Shown one piece after another: positions 7,405 through 16,810 of a stretch of DNA of 64,000 nt. The position numbers were made by a program, and so were the translations under genes. The stretch is taken from positions 1-64,000 of the forward strand of contig NZ_JAKRNU010000006.1 in the NCBI RefSeq assembly GCF_022346545.1. The letters run 5' to 3'. This stretch comes from Sporosarcina sp. ACRSM (GTDB lineage: Bacteria; Bacillota; Bacilli; Bacillales_A; Planococcaceae). The notes under the pieces were generated by a model, which did not search any database, was not told the DNA's origin, and saw only the letters and a program-made list of their open reading frames with translations. Position 1 is the first letter of the stretch, and each line of letters begins with the position of its first letter.

Positions 7405-8334
7405 CTAATTTAAATGATTATAATTCACATGAATTGCTTGTTCCTGCAACAATTGGACGATTAATTCCAATGTGATTTTCTCATGCAACTTCATGATCTT
7501 CCGCCTTTTTCTAGTACGGCTGTTTTTAACTGGTATTGCACTATACTTAATATGTTGAACGATATGTCCTTCAATTACTAACATTCCACTGGATGCTGCA
7601 CATGTTCCATCCCCGATCGATGTAGAAAATCCAGTCGGTATGAAATGACAATTTGTTAGGACAATCCTGTTAGAAACTTCCTTAATCCGTATGACCTTTT
7701 CTTCAAACAAAATCTCTTCTTCTATACAAAATTCAATATTGTATTCTCCTAATATGACTGGAACTCTGATTTTTATGTAATCATTGGCATCATTTATATG
7801 TTTTGATTTCACTATTTTTCGGGGAGAATGGATTGGTCTGACAATTGATTTAGCGCTAATTTCTGCTTGTTTCTCCGAGCCATCCCCACGATTGATTTTC
7901 GTTAAATAGATGGTCTCATGAATTGCAGAACTTACTAAATGACAAGCAGGCTGGTGCGGATAGCATGTGGTTGTACTGATGAATTTTGTATCGGATTTAA
8001 AACCTTGCGTATTGGATTGTTCCAGAAATTCAAATGTCTGTTGATTGATTTCGCTAAATAAAGGCTCTTGGCGAAAATCAGCAATTTCTACAAAAGTGGA
8101 AAACGGACTTTTTATTGATTTACAATAAATAATATCGCTCTGGGGAATATCATTCATAATCCGGGATTGAGAAAAATTTACAGGCTCCATTTCACTTTCT
8201 TTAAGTGTATGTTCACCAATCATCGGAGAATTATGACCAACTGATAATGAAAAAGGAGCATCCGTCTGAATGGCTTGGACCATTTTCAGTGCATTCACCA
8301 TTTTAGATATCGCGCGCTTCTTATTTCCAGTCAT
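7405..8334 (-). CDS. Divergent DUF3794-like spore protein
   Basis: 309 residues from ATG 8334; a TTG two codons upstream (8340) is an alternative. The C-terminal third has the same domain pattern as the two CsxC-like genes downstream (IKIRVPVILGEYNIEFCIEE, IKEVSNRIVLTNCHFIPTGF, MLVIEGHIVQHIKYSA, then HEKITLELIVQLLQEQ). The N-terminal half has a weaker trace of the same fold (FSTFVEIADFRQEPLF). No signal peptide. The start lacks a direct ribosome binding site but overlaps (ATGA) the stop of a 10-codon leader frame at 8331-8363 that does have GGTGG. Probably spore-associated. Confidence 0.75.
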   Translation of the reverse strand: MTGNKKRAISKMVNALKMVQAIQTDAPFSLSVGHNSPMIGEHTLKESEMEPVNFSQSRIMNDIPQSDIIYCKSIKSPFSTFVEIADFRQEPLFSEINQQTFEFLEQSNTQGFKSDTKFISTTTCYPHQPACHLVSSAIHETIYLTKINRGDGSEKQAEISAKSIVRPIHSPRKIVKSKHINDANDYIKIRVPVILGEYNIEFCIEEEILFEEKVIRIKEVSNRIVLTNCHFIPTGFSTSIGDGTCAASSGMLVIEGHIVQHIKYSAIPVKNSRTRKRRKIMKLHEKITLELIVQLLQEQAIHVNYNHLN

Positions 8335-8520
8335 ATCCAATGACTAATCCACGAAATTCTCATTAAATTCCACCCCTAATCAAACAAATTCATTCTTAAT
8401 TTATGCTTTGGGTTAGGTGACTGTCACTCATACAATTCCGGATTACATTCTACAATTTCAAACTCATGAAAAAGGACGTTTGGGGAAATCTAATGAGACC
8501 TATAAAAAGGAGGTTTTCTC

Positions 8521-9510
8521 GTGCGTCACAGGTATCTTTTACCACTGTATGTATGTGCCTTATCTTGGCTTTTCTTCTCAGTTGTATACGCAAAAGAAGA
8601 GCTGACAAGGGAAGAGGTAATGGATGAGCGGATGCGTTATTATTTACAATTCGAGTCAATTACAACCCCTTGGTATTTCTTGGCTGCCATTGATCAGTTT
8701 GAAAGGAATATCCAACAAGTGAGGAACGATATTCCAAAAAGGGATGGCCCCATTGCCATCCAATTTTCCGAAGAATTTTGGGCTGGCGCACAAAACCCGG
8801 AGAGCTTAGATACATCCCCCGAATCGATTACTTACTTTGGCGGAAACGGACTGGACGGTGACGCCGATGGGATTGCAGATCCGGACAATCCAAATGATAT
8901 CCTTTATACGATGGCTACCTACCTCAGCCTTTACGGCGAAACGGAAGAGGATTTTAAATTGGCGCTATGGGATTATTATATGCGTGAAGAAACAGTTAAC
9001 CAAATTATGACCATTGCAATGATGTATAAACATTTCGAGTCTTTGGATTTGGATGAACATGCTTTCCCGATCCCGACCAACTACAATTACAGTTACAGAG
9101 GTACATGGGGGGCTAGCCGAGGTTGGGGCGGTAGACGGATCCATGAAGGAACCGATTTGTTTGCCGGATATGGGACTCCTGTCCGCTCTACCTCGTATGG
9201 TGTTATTGAAATCATGGGCTGGAACGAATTTGGTGGTTGGCGCGTAGGCATCCGCGATAGTCATAATACGTACCACTATTTTGCCCATTTATCTTCGTTT
9301 AATAAGGATTTGAAGGTAGGCGACATTGTTGAACCTCGAACAATCGTCGGTTATGTCGGCAGTTCTGGCTACGGAAAAGAAGGAACTTCCGGTAAATTCC
9401 CTCCTCACCTACATTACGGCATGTACAAATATAATGGACGGACGGAATGGTCTTTTGACCCCTACCCTTCTTTACGCGTTTGGGAACGTCAAGATAAGCA
9501 ACGAAAATGA
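8521..9510 (+). CDS. lytH: LytH-like L-Ala-D-Glu peptidase (M23), sporulation cortex
   Basis: 329 residues from GTG 8521, AAAGGAGG 7 bases upstream; about the length of B. subtilis LytH (326). Residues 5-24 are a signal sequence ending VVYA. An uncharacterised ~170-residue region precedes the M23 zinc peptidase domain: GGRRIHEGTDLFAGYG with His208 and Asp212, and PHLHYG with His296 and His298. LytH cleaves the L-Ala-D-Glu bond of muramic acid side chains to leave single-alanine side chains in spore cortex and is made in the mother cell under sigma-K. Its place beside spore-surface genes fits. Symbol based on family recognition. Confidence 0.82.
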   Translation: MRHRYLLPLYVCALSWLFFSVVYAKEELTREEVMDERMRYYLQFESITTPWYFLAAIDQFERNIQQVRNDIPKRDGPIAIQFSEEFWAGAQNPESLDTSPESITYFGGNGLDGDADGIADPDNPNDILYTMATYLSLYGETEEDFKLALWDYYMREETVNQIMTIAMMYKHFESLDLDEHAFPIPTNYNYSYRGTWGASRGWGGRRIHEGTDLFAGYGTPVRSTSYGVIEIMGWNEFGGWRVGIRDSHNTYHYFAHLSSFNKDLKVGDIVEPRTIVGYVGSSGYGKEGTSGKFPPHLHYGMYKYNGRTEWSFDPYPSLRVWERQDKQRK

Positions 9511-9550
9511 TGGAAGGACCATCATTTGACTGAATTTTCATTTTCATGTT

Positions 9551-9615
9551 TACTCCTTTTAGCTGTTCGGGAAATGCCATTTCACTTCCTTGACTGCTGA
9601 AGGAGTTTTTTTGCA
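9551..9615 (+). terminator. Probable terminator of lytH
   Basis: ACTCCTTTTAGC pairs with GCTGAAGGAGT around a long loop and is followed by TTTTTTT. Confidence 0.5.
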
Positions 9616-9774
9616 ATTATTCACTTTTTTATTTCACAAATAACCAAACAACTACCATTTTGCTCCAATTAGACCTTCCAATGTCCTATGCAGTTTGTTA
9701 TAATTCTAATAATTGTGATAAAAAACCCAAATTTTCTCATCTCACAATGTATTTCGTTTAAGGGGGAAACAAAG

Positions 9775-10593
9775 TTGCATCCGAAATTAGAAAGCTTAAA
9801 ACAATCGATGAGAGACTTTCAAAAAACATATCCGGAAGACGCCTGTCTCGTGTTAGGCGATCACGAAGGAACATTGCTTGAATATTTACCCGGAAAAACC
9901 ATTGATGTCAAAGTGAAAGTTGGAGATAAAATACTTAGTAACAGCGTGACCATGAAAGCACTCCGAGAGGGGCGGCTACTGCGAGAGGAAAACGATTCTT
10001 CCAACTTCGGCTTCCCTTATATTTCTTTGGCACAACCTATATTCGATGGACGTGAAGTCATCGGGGTATTGAGTGCACTCATTTCGTACGAAAAAGTTTC
10101 AACATTACGCTCTGGGGCGACAAACTTGGCTGCAGCTGTTCAAGAAATGTCGGCGATGACCGAAATGATGACCAATGCAATGACAGATGTGACCACTCAA
10201 TTGCAAGCGTTATCTGAACGATCTGGAGCTGTCAGACAGGACATTTCCAAAATCATCGATGTCTTGGCATTGGTGAAAAACATTGCCCGCCAGTCAAATA
10301 TTTTGGGCCTGAACGCTTCAATTGAAGCGGCAAGAGCTGGCGAACAAGGAAAAGGGTTTTCAGTCGTTGCGCATGAAATCCGTAAAATGGCTGATCACAG
10401 CAATGAAAGCGCAAACAAAATAGAAACCCAATTAGACATCATTACAAATGCAATCGATGAAATGAATGTCTCAACCAGCCATATCGCTTCTTTTACGGAA
10501 GAGCATCATGCCAGCATGGAAGAACTAAACGGCACCTATTCGAAATTGAATCAATTGGCCGACGAACTGCTGCAGTCAAGCACGATCAACTAA
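9775..10593 (+). CDS. Soluble methyl-accepting chemotaxis-type protein
   Basis: 272 residues from TTG 9775 with AAGGGGG upstream; the frame stays open back to 9688 but lacks a site there. No membrane segment, unlike classical receptors. The first ~120 residues form a small sensory domain ([11 protein letters not shown] to [10 protein letters not shown]). The rest is a short MCP signalling coiled coil with the conserved hairpin tip [20 protein letters not shown], which contacts CheA and CheW. Similar in design to B. subtilis YfmS. Ligand unknown. Monocistronic, closed by its own terminator. Confidence 0.85.
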   Translation: MHPKLESLKQSMRDFQKTYPEDACLVLGDHEGTLLEYLPGKTIDVKVKVGDKILSNSVTMKALREGRLLREENDSSNFGFPYISLAQPIFDGREVIGVLSALISYEKVSTLRSGATNLAAAVQEMSAMTEMMTNAMTDVTTQLQALSERSGAVRQDISKIIDVLALVKNIARQSNILGLNASIEAARAGEQGKGFSVVAHEIRKMADHSNESANKIETQLDIITNAIDEMNVSTSHIASFTEEHHASMEELNGTYSKLNQLADELLQSSTIN

Positions 10594-10613
10594 TGGCTCG
10601 AATGCGAAAAGGG

Positions 10614-10644
10614 AAAGCCCTGCAATTTTCAGCAGGGCTTTTAC
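10614..10644 (+). terminator. Intrinsic terminator
   Basis: AAAGCCCTGC-aattttca-GCAGGGCTTTT, 20 bases after the chemoreceptor stop. Confidence 0.85.
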
Positions 10645-10729
10645 TCATTCAACAAAGTTAAAAACAAAAATTTTATAATTAAATAAAATTCATCTTCCGC
10701 TTGAAAGAACGTGGTTTCGTTAGAGTAAA

Positions 10730-11746
10730 TTATTCCATCATTTCTGCAACAATTTCATACGAACGCAAGCGGGCTTGTTGATCGTATATTTGCGAGTTGA
10801 TGATCAGTTCATTCGCTTTGGTTTCTTGAATAAAACTTTCCAACTTCCGTTTGACCGTTTCAGGACTTCCGACCATCGTTGAACGAGAATCGAGGGTTCT
10901 TTCGACGGAGGCCCGTTCGTAAGGTGACCATACTTCGTTGATGTTATTGATTGGCGGTTTCAACTGCGTTGGCATGCCCCTCGTTAAGCTGAGGAACTGC
11001 TGTTGCTGGGATGTTGCCAAGAAATTCGCTTCCTCATCCGTCTCCGCCGCGATGACATTGATGCCAAGCATGGCATACGGTTGCTGAAGCGCTTGCGATG
11101 GTTTAAAATGCTGATGATAAAGCTGTAATGCCTGCAATGTATAGGCAGGTGCAAAATGACTGGCAAACGAAAACGGCAAGCCTTCTTGTGCCGCAAGTTG
11201 TGCACTGAAACCACTTGAACCTAGCAACCAAATCGGTATTTCCAGACCTTCTCCTGGAAAGGCACGCACGCGGGCAGTATTATCCGGTTCGAAATACGCA
11301 CGTAGCTCATCTAGTTGTTCCGGGAAATCTTCCCCACTGCTATGTAGGGTTCGGCGCAGTGCATAAGCGGTTGCTTGATCCGAGCCTGGTGCCCGGCCAA
11401 GGCCAAGGTCGATCCGTCCCGGATAAATCGATTCAAGTGTGCCAAATTGCTCGGCAATGACTAACGGAGCATGGTTAGGTAACATAATGCCTCCCGCCCC
11501 GACACGTATCTTTTGTGTCGCTCCCGCTATATGTCCGATGAGAACAGAAGTTGCAGAACTGCCGATCCCCGGCATATTATGATGTTCCGCTAACCAATAG
11601 CGATGAAAGCCCCATCGCTCCGTAAGCCGGGCCAATTCTACACTATTTTTAAAGGATTGCGTTGCATCACTGCCTTCATTGATTGGCGATAAATCCAAAA
11701 CGGACAGCGGAATATTATTGAATTCTTTTACTTTTTCATCATTCAC
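10730..11746 (-). CDS. Luciferase-like flavin-dependent oxidoreductase
   Basis: 338 residues from GTG 11746, with AAAGGAGG upstream. It shows the hallmarks of the luciferase-like monooxygenase family: [10 protein letters not shown] at the N-terminus, [40 protein letters not shown], and [18 protein letters not shown]. These bind reduced FMN in a TIM barrel. Many bacilli carry several such genes with unknown substrates. It stands alone between a chemoreceptor and the serA T-box, so context does not suggest a substrate. Cytoplasmic. Confidence 0.88.
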   Translation of the reverse strand: MNDEKVKEFNNIPLSVLDLSPINEGSDATQSFKNSVELARLTERWGFHRYWLAEHHNMPGIGSSATSVLIGHIAGATQKIRVGAGGIMLPNHAPLVIAEQFGTLESIYPGRIDLGLGRAPGSDQATAYALRRTLHSSGEDFPEQLDELRAYFEPDNTARVRAFPGEGLEIPIWLLGSSGFSAQLAAQEGLPFSFASHFAPAYTLQALQLYHQHFKPSQALQQPYAMLGINVIAAETDEEANFLATSQQQQFLSLTRGMPTQLKPPINNINEVWSPYERASVERTLDSRSTMVGSPETVKRKLESFIQETKANELIINSQIYDQQARLRSYEIVAEMME

Positions 11747-11883
11747 TTTGGTTCATTCCTCCTTTGGCTATTCTTTTATGATACCTTTATGGAAATACAA
11801 TCTCTAACAATGCGACTTCGTGAGAAATCACTCCACTTCTCACTTACTTTTTAAAAAATTGCAAATGAAAGTGAAATAGGCGC

Positions 11884-11911
11884 TTGACAATTTTTTTTCA
11901 TTTGTTATGAT
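11884..11911 (+). promoter_or_regulatory. Sigma-A promoter of the serA leader
   Basis: TTGACA (11884-11889), 16-base spacer, TATGAT (11906-11911). Transcription would start near 11918, giving a ~400-base leader before serA. Confidence 0.7.
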
Positions 11912-11917
11912 TAGTTC

Positions 11918-12198
11918 TAAATTTAATATTTCTTTTAACTATTGCGATGAAGATAAGTTTTACGCTAAGAAATCTAAAGAGAGCTGATGGTTGGTGCAAA
12001 TCAGTGATTTCAACGTAAAGTAGCACTTCTGAATAGATTGGTTGAAATAGAGAGTAGACCAATCCGCTCCATGCCCGTTAAGCATGCTAACCGAGACTGT
12101 CCAGTAATTTAGGACAGTGAACAAGGGTGGTACCGCGTGAGTAGTTCAGCTTTTCGCCCCTTACATTTGTAAGGGGTGGAAGGCTTTTTTTATTGTTT
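11918..12198 (+). promoter_or_regulatory. T-box riboswitch, serine type, upstream of serA
   Basis: The T-box core AAGGGTGGTACCGCG is at 12123-12137. The stem I apical segment GAGAGCTGATGGTTGGTG precedes it near 11970, and a terminator hairpin CCCCTTAC-attt-GTAAGGGG flanked by AGC/GGCT ends in TTTTTTT near 12198. Placing the specifier just before ACTTCTGAATAG gives AGC (12022-12024), a serine codon, in agreement with the downstream serA. Uncharged tRNA-Ser would stabilise the antiterminator and raise serA expression. The specifier is inferred from alignment to typical stem I layout. Confidence 0.93.
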
Positions 12199-12321
12199 AT
12201 TGTTTAGAAAGGGGAAAAGAACGATGTGAAGTAATTTTTAGCTTTTGCATGTTGTCATAGTTGTCCCACATCCACTTGTCCATAAAAAAATTGTACATAA
12301 ATCAAAGGAGTGTCGATCGAG

Positions 12322-13908
12322 ATGTCTTTTAATATTCTAATTAGTGATCCATTAAGCGAAGATGGTATTTTTCCATTACGCCAAGCGGAAGGTATGAACA
12401 TTGTTGTAGATACGACTTGCACGCCTGCTGAACTTGCAGAAAAAATTCGTGATTACGATGCGTTATTAGTCCGCAGTCAAACACAAGTCACACGCGACAT
12501 CATTGAGAATGCGCCGAACTTGAAAATAATTGGTCGCGCAGGGGTCGGTGTTGATAACATCGACTTGGATGCCGCAACAGAACACGGAATCATCGTCGTC
12601 AACGCGCCGGATGGCAACACGAATTCCGCGGCTGAACATACAATAGCGATGCTCACTGCTTTGGCAAGAAAAATTCCGCAAGCTTTCAATTCATTGAAAA
12701 GTGGCGAATGGGACCGCAAATCATTCATCGGGGTTGAATTGAAAAACAAAACACTCGGTGTCATTGGACTTGGTCGTATCGGTGCTGAAGTAGCTGCACG
12801 GGCAAAGGGACAAAGAATGAATGTTATTGCTTACGATCCGTTTTTAACCGAAGAAAAAGCGAAAAAAATGGGCATCAGTTCGGGAACAGTCGAAGAAGTG
12901 TTAAAAGCTGCAGATTTCATTACGATCCATACGCCGCTACTGAAAGAAACACGCAATATGATCAATGCAGAAGCATTTGCGATCATGAAAGAAGGCGTCC
13001 AAATCGTCAACTGTGCACGCGGTGGGATTATCGATGAAGATGCACTATATGATGCGATTGTTTCGAAGAAAGTCGCCGGTGCCGCACTCGACGTATTTGA
13101 ACAGGAGCCTTTCGTTGGTCATAAATTATTGACACTTCCTGAAGTGATTGCAACTCCTCACCTAGGGGCAAGTACGATTGAAGCACAAGAAAGCGTCGCA
13201 ATCGATGTCAGCCATGATGTTGTCACATTCTTGAATGGAGGGGCTGTCCAAAATCCTGTCAATCTCCCTTCCGTCTCAAAAGAAGTATTGGCGAAAATCG
13301 AACCATTCTTCGATTTGTCAGAAAAGATCGGAATTTTCCTATCCCGATTAAGCAATAAAGTCATCGAAGAAGTGAACATCTACTATGCAGGTGAACTAGC
13401 CGAATCGGATGTCAGACCACTCACACGGAACACGCTAAAAGGATTGCTCAAACGCAATCTAGGTGAACATGTCAACGACGTCAATGCAAAATATCTTGCT
13501 GAGCGCTTCGGCATTAAAGTCAATGAACATAAAACATCGACAACAAAAGGTTTCTCCAATTTGATCACTGTGGAAATCACAACAGCAAGCGGGATTCGTC
13601 GCGTATCAGGCACATTGCTTAATGGACTAGGTGCCCGCATTGTCAAAGTGGATGATAATTTAGTAGATATCAGCCCAGAAGGTCACTTGCTCTTTGTCAA
13701 ACATAAAGACCAACCTGGCGCAATCGGCCGTGTCGGAACAATGCTTGCCGTCGAAAACATCAACATCGCCACGATGCAAGTGGGCCGCTCAACTGTCGGC
13801 GGAGACGCTATCATGATGCTAACCGTCGATAATCATGTTGAACAAGAAAACGTCAACCGCTTAAAAGAATTGGAAGACATTTATGATGTCATCGCAATCG
13901 ATCTATAA
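12322..13908 (+). CDS. serA: D-3-phosphoglycerate dehydrogenase
   Basis: 528 residues from ATG 12322 (AAAGGAGTG 9 bases upstream; GTG 12310 is weaker). First step of serine synthesis: 3-phosphoglycerate to phosphohydroxypyruvate with NAD. The Rossmann motif is GLGRIGAEVAARAKG, followed by NCARGGIIDEDAL and the catalytic-histidine segment TPHLGASTIEAQ. Residues ~320-450 are the allosteric substrate-binding domain of long-form SerA, and an ACT domain closes the protein (LLFVKHKDQPGAIGRVG), so serine feedback inhibition is likely. Transcription is under the T-box. A HAD phosphatase downstream, on the other strand, might supply the last pathway step. Confidence 0.96.
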   Translation: MSFNILISDPLSEDGIFPLRQAEGMNIVVDTTCTPAELAEKIRDYDALLVRSQTQVTRDIIENAPNLKIIGRAGVGVDNIDLDAATEHGIIVVNAPDGNTNSAAEHTIAMLTALARKIPQAFNSLKSGEWDRKSFIGVELKNKTLGVIGLGRIGAEVAARAKGQRMNVIAYDPFLTEEKAKKMGISSGTVEEVLKAADFITIHTPLLKETRNMINAEAFAIMKEGVQIVNCARGGIIDEDALYDAIVSKKVAGAALDVFEQEPFVGHKLLTLPEVIATPHLGASTIEAQESVAIDVSHDVVTFLNGGAVQNPVNLPSVSKEVLAKIEPFFDLSEKIGIFLSRLSNKVIEEVNIYYAGELAESDVRPLTRNTLKGLLKRNLGEHVNDVNAKYLAERFGIKVNEHKTSTTKGFSNLITVEITTASGIRRVSGTLLNGLGARIVKVDDNLVDISPEGHLLFVKHKDQPGAIGRVGTMLAVENINIATMQVGRSTVGGDAIMMLTVDNHVEQENVNRLKELEDIYDVIAIDL

Positions 13909-13919
13909 TATAGTAGAAA

Positions 13920-13953
13920 AGAGGCCTATCTTCGTAGATGGGCTTCTTTTTTG
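13920..13953 (+). terminator. serA terminator
   Basis: AAGAGGCCTATC-ttcgta-GATGGGCTTCTTTTTT shortly after the serA stop. Confidence 0.8.
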
Positions 13954-13974
13954 TATGCGTAGTTATGTGGTTTA

Positions 13975-14380
13975 TGATCACTTGAAACGATTGATTGAGC
14001 GATCTCTATGATTTATGAGCGCGCGGAGGAAATTAAGAGCGCGAGAAATTTACTTTGATCACTCCAACCGATGATTGAGCGCAGGCTATGTGTCTATGAG
14101 CACTTGGGGGAATCTTTTAGCGCAAGAACTTCGCTCTGATCACTCCAAGCGGTGATTGAGCGCGGATTATGAGTCTATGAGCACTTGAAGGGATCTTTTA
14201 GCGCAAGAATTTCGCTTTGATCACTCCAAGCGGTGATTGAGCGCGGACTATGAGTCTATGAGCACTTGGAGGGATTTTTGAGCGCAGAAGCGCCGCTTTT
14301 ATTGCCACAAACGGTTGATTATGTGTCTCCCCTGATTTATGAGCGAGGAAGTAAATTTATGAGCATGGAAACAACATAAA
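13975..14380. repeat. Phased 20/21-bp intergenic array, 81-bp higher-order unit
   Basis: Heads of the form TGAGC(G/A), TGATCA or TTAGCG start at 13975, 13996, 14016, 14036, 14056, 14076, 14097, 14117, 14137, 14157, 14178, 14198, 14218, 14238, 14259 and 14279, then less regularly to 14360. Spacing is mostly 20, with a 21 after each second head, so four heads make an 81-bp unit (13975, 14056, 14137, 14218). Units two to four are highly similar. It lies between the converging serA and HAD genes and has no open frame with a ribosome binding site. Confidence 0.9.
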
Positions 14381-14394
14381 AAAATCTCCATATT

Positions 14395-14424
14395 AAAAAC
14401 CTATCTGCGGATGCGGATAGGTTT
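14395..14424 (-). terminator. Terminator of the HAD gene
   Basis: AAAACCTATC-tgcggatgc-GGATAGGTTTT, symmetrical, 11 bases past the minus-strand stop. Confidence 0.8.
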
Positions 14425-14434
14425 TGATTGTCTA

Positions 14435-15244
14435 TTATTTTCCTATAACTTCTTCCATTGCAAGCATGTCAAGGATTGGCATTAACTTCTCCAAATGATC
14501 GATTTCGTATGTTGGTATACTTTCTTCGCTCCGTTCCTTGTTCTCACGGTTGATCCACACGGAACGCATGCCGACACGGGAAGCTCCAAGTATGTCCGTC
14601 ATCAGATTATCGCCGACCATGATGGCCTCATCGGCAGACACCTCGCATGTAGATAAGACATGTTGGAAAATGGCTGGATCCGGCTTCCCTTTTCCGAATG
14701 CACCTGAAATGATGATATGCTCGAAATAAGGAGCGATCTCCGGTGTGATTGTCAGTTTTGTCTGTTGGAGACTAGGAGAACCATTGGTCAATAAAACAAG
14801 CTGATAGTTATCTTTTAAGCGATCCAATACTTCGAATGTTTCTTCATAAATAAACGGACTCTTTTTTCGCTCCGCTGGAAATAGTTCTGCAAGTTCACTG
14901 CCCAGATCTGCATCATCGATTCCCAATCGCTGCAGCCCTTTTGTCCATGCGTCGCGCCGATAATTCGGCATAATCTCCTTCATCTTTTGAAAGGATTCTC
15001 CTTCATCGTCAAATGTCCCCCAGATCCCTTCAAAGGGATTGATTCCGATCATTTGCGTGAATGCATATGTATCATAAGAGGCATATAGCTCCCTCGCCTC
15101 TGCCCTGACCGCTTCTTCTAACGCAGCCGGATCGATAGCGTAGCTTTGGGCAGCCCGTTCGCATGTCTTTCTGAATGCAGTTTCTACACTTTTTTTATCC
15201 CATAACAAAGTATCGTCCAAATCAAAAATGACTGTTTTAATCAT
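14435..15244 (-). CDS. HAD-family phosphatase (YsaA-like)
   Basis: 269 residues; GGAGAA precedes ATG 15244. All four HAD motifs are present: FDLDDTLL with nucleophile Asp8 and general acid Asp10, LLTNGS, the Lys in GKGKPDP, and VGDNLMTDILGA. A helical cap (residues ~18-110) makes it a type C1 HAD. Its length and pattern resemble B. subtilis YsaA, which has been linked to phosphoserine phosphatase activity. The location next to serA makes that role attractive, but HAD specificity cannot be read from sequence alone. Confidence 0.85.
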   Translation of the reverse strand: MIKTVIFDLDDTLLWDKKSVETAFRKTCERAAQSYAIDPAALEEAVRAEARELYASYDTYAFTQMIGINPFEGIWGTFDDEGESFQKMKEIMPNYRRDAWTKGLQRLGIDDADLGSELAELFPAERKKSPFIYEETFEVLDRLKDNYQLVLLTNGSPSLQQTKLTITPEIAPYFEHIIISGAFGKGKPDPAIFQHVLSTCEVSADEAIMVGDNLMTDILGASRVGMRSVWINRENKERSEESIPTYEIDHLEKLMPILDMLAMEEVIGK

Positions 15245-15321
15245 CGAAATCTTCTCCTTATCCGTACTTTATACCAGTATACATGATTAGTACATAATTT
15301 TCCGATATATTTCTCTGCATT

Positions 15322-15362
15322 ATAAAAGAGCTATAACCGAATCGGTTAATAGCTCTTTTATG
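15322..15362 (-). terminator. Terminator of the aminotransferase gene
   Basis: ATAAAAGAGCTAT pairs with ATAGCTCTTTTAT around ~14 bases containing CCGAATCGG; symmetrical T/A runs. Confidence 0.85.
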
Positions 15363-15376
15363 TTTTAATCTACGAA

Positions 15377-16474
15377 TCAAACGCTTTTCACAGCAGCCGT
15401 TTCTGTTACCTCTGTTACCCAGCCGAACGGATCTTCCAGTTCGCCGGTTTGGATGCCAGTGAGCACGTCGTATAATTTTTTGGACAGTTCGCCGGTTTCA
15501 CCGTTATTAACGATAATTTTCTCATCTCGCCAATTCAGTTCGCCGATCGGAGAGACAACCGCTGCTGTTCCCGTACCGAACGCTTCTTCCAAAGTACCTG
15601 TACGATGGGCTTCATATACTTCTTCAATTGAAATTCTACGCTCACTTACAGGAATACCCCAATAGCGAATCAATTCAAGAATCGATTTTCTTGTGATTCC
15701 CTCCAAAATACTGCCATTCAGCATCGGCGTCACGACTTCACCGTTAATTTTGAAAAAGACATTCATGCTGCCGACTTCTTCAATATATTTGCGCTCTACG
15801 CCGTCTAGCCAAAGGACTTGGGAATAGCCTTTCTGATCTGCTATTTCCTGTGCGCGTAGACCAGCCGCATAGTTTCCTGCTGTTTTTGCTGTTCCCGTTC
15901 CGCCAGCTACCGCACGGACATATTCGTTTTCAACAAGAATTTTGACCGGATGAATTCCTTCTTTATAATAAGAGCCAACTGGCGATAAGATAATGATGAA
16001 TTTGTATTTTTTTGCTGGCGAAACGCCTAAATAAGGTTCAGTTGCGACCATAAACGGTCTTATATAAAGGGAGGTCCCTTCTGTAGCCGGGATCCAATCT
16101 TTATCCACCGTGATTAGTTGTTTCAACGCTTCAAGTGCATTTTCCTCATCGATTTGAGGCATGCACAAACGTTCGCTCGATTTGTTCATGCGGCGCATGT
16201 TTTCTTCGGGGCGAAACAGTAGAACCTTGCCATCTTTCCCGATATAGGCTTTTAATCCTTCAAAAACAGTTTGCCCATAGTGAAAAATGGTTGCAGCCGG
16301 ATCGATCAGAAGGGGTTCATAGGGCACGATTCGATGGTCAACCCAGCCTTCTCCTTCATAATAATCCGCGACAAACATATGGTCCGTAAAGACTCTTCCG
16401 AATTCTAATTGATCGGATAAAGGCTTTTGTTTTTTCGTCTCGCTCAATCTGACTTGAATAGCGTAATTCGTCAT
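15377..16474 (-). CDS. ilvE: Branched-chain amino acid aminotransferase
   Basis: 365 residues; AAGGAG upstream of ATG 16474. Fold-type IV PLP aminotransferase that converts 2-oxo acids of Leu, Ile and Val using glutamate. Seen: [31 protein letters not shown], the PLP lysine Lys197 in [26 protein letters not shown], and the phosphate-binding [14 protein letters not shown]. The length is normal for Bacillus IlvE/IlvK (about 360). The upstream AT-rich region has two imperfect CodY-box-like stretches, which would fit nutritional repression but are weak. Confidence 0.95.
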   Translation of the reverse strand: MTNYAIQVRLSETKKQKPLSDQLEFGRVFTDHMFVADYYEGEGWVDHRIVPYEPLLIDPAATIFHYGQTVFEGLKAYIGKDGKVLLFRPEENMRRMNKSSERLCMPQIDEENALEALKQLITVDKDWIPATEGTSLYIRPFMVATEPYLGVSPAKKYKFIIILSPVGSYYKEGIHPVKILVENEYVRAVAGGTGTAKTAGNYAAGLRAQEIADQKGYSQVLWLDGVERKYIEEVGSMNVFFKINGEVVTPMLNGSILEGITRKSILELIRYWGIPVSERRISIEEVYEAHRTGTLEEAFGTGTAAVVSPIGELNWRDEKIIVNNGETGELSKKLYDVLTGIQTGELEDPFGWVTEVTETAAVKSV

Positions 16475-16810
16475 GCTACCTGCATCTCCTTGGTTCTAAT
16501 TTTGAAGCCAGATAATTTGGCCGCTTCCGTAAAATTGGTGTTTCAAATGGAATACAGCGTCCAAAGAACACTGATCATCCTTTAACTTCCTATTCGCGGA
16601 ATTCATTTTCTAATAATATCGATTATATCAACATTTTTCAAAATATGCTATGGAATCCACGAAAAAATTTTCTTACAAAAATACTTTATTGAAAAATTAA
16701 AAGTAAATACGACTCATCCCATTTGAAAACCATCTCTTTAATTGACTTGGTTCTGCCTAGTTCGGTTACACTAAAAACAATGCACATAAAGTTCGAAGGA
16801 GGAAAATGAA
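16475..16810. other. Divergent intergenic region between ilvE and thpR
   Basis: AT-rich, no gene. On the minus strand a TATAAT (16622-16627) may serve ilvE. AATTTTC followed by TACAAAA near 16670 and TTTTTCAAAAT near 16635 each match about 11 of 15 positions of the CodY consensus. On the plus strand TTGACT (16742) and TACACT (16767) with a long 19-base spacer may serve thpR. Confidence 0.35.

Noticed and set aside
13975..14380. CRISPR array
   Set aside because: Period of 20-21 bp is too short, there is no distinct repeat/spacer division and no cas genes nearby. Same reasoning for the arrays at 33971, 39606 and 47433.
16620..16690. CodY boxes upstream of ilvE
   Set aside because: Best matches agree at only about 11 of 15 positions in very AT-rich DNA; noted in the annotation but not claimed as sites.
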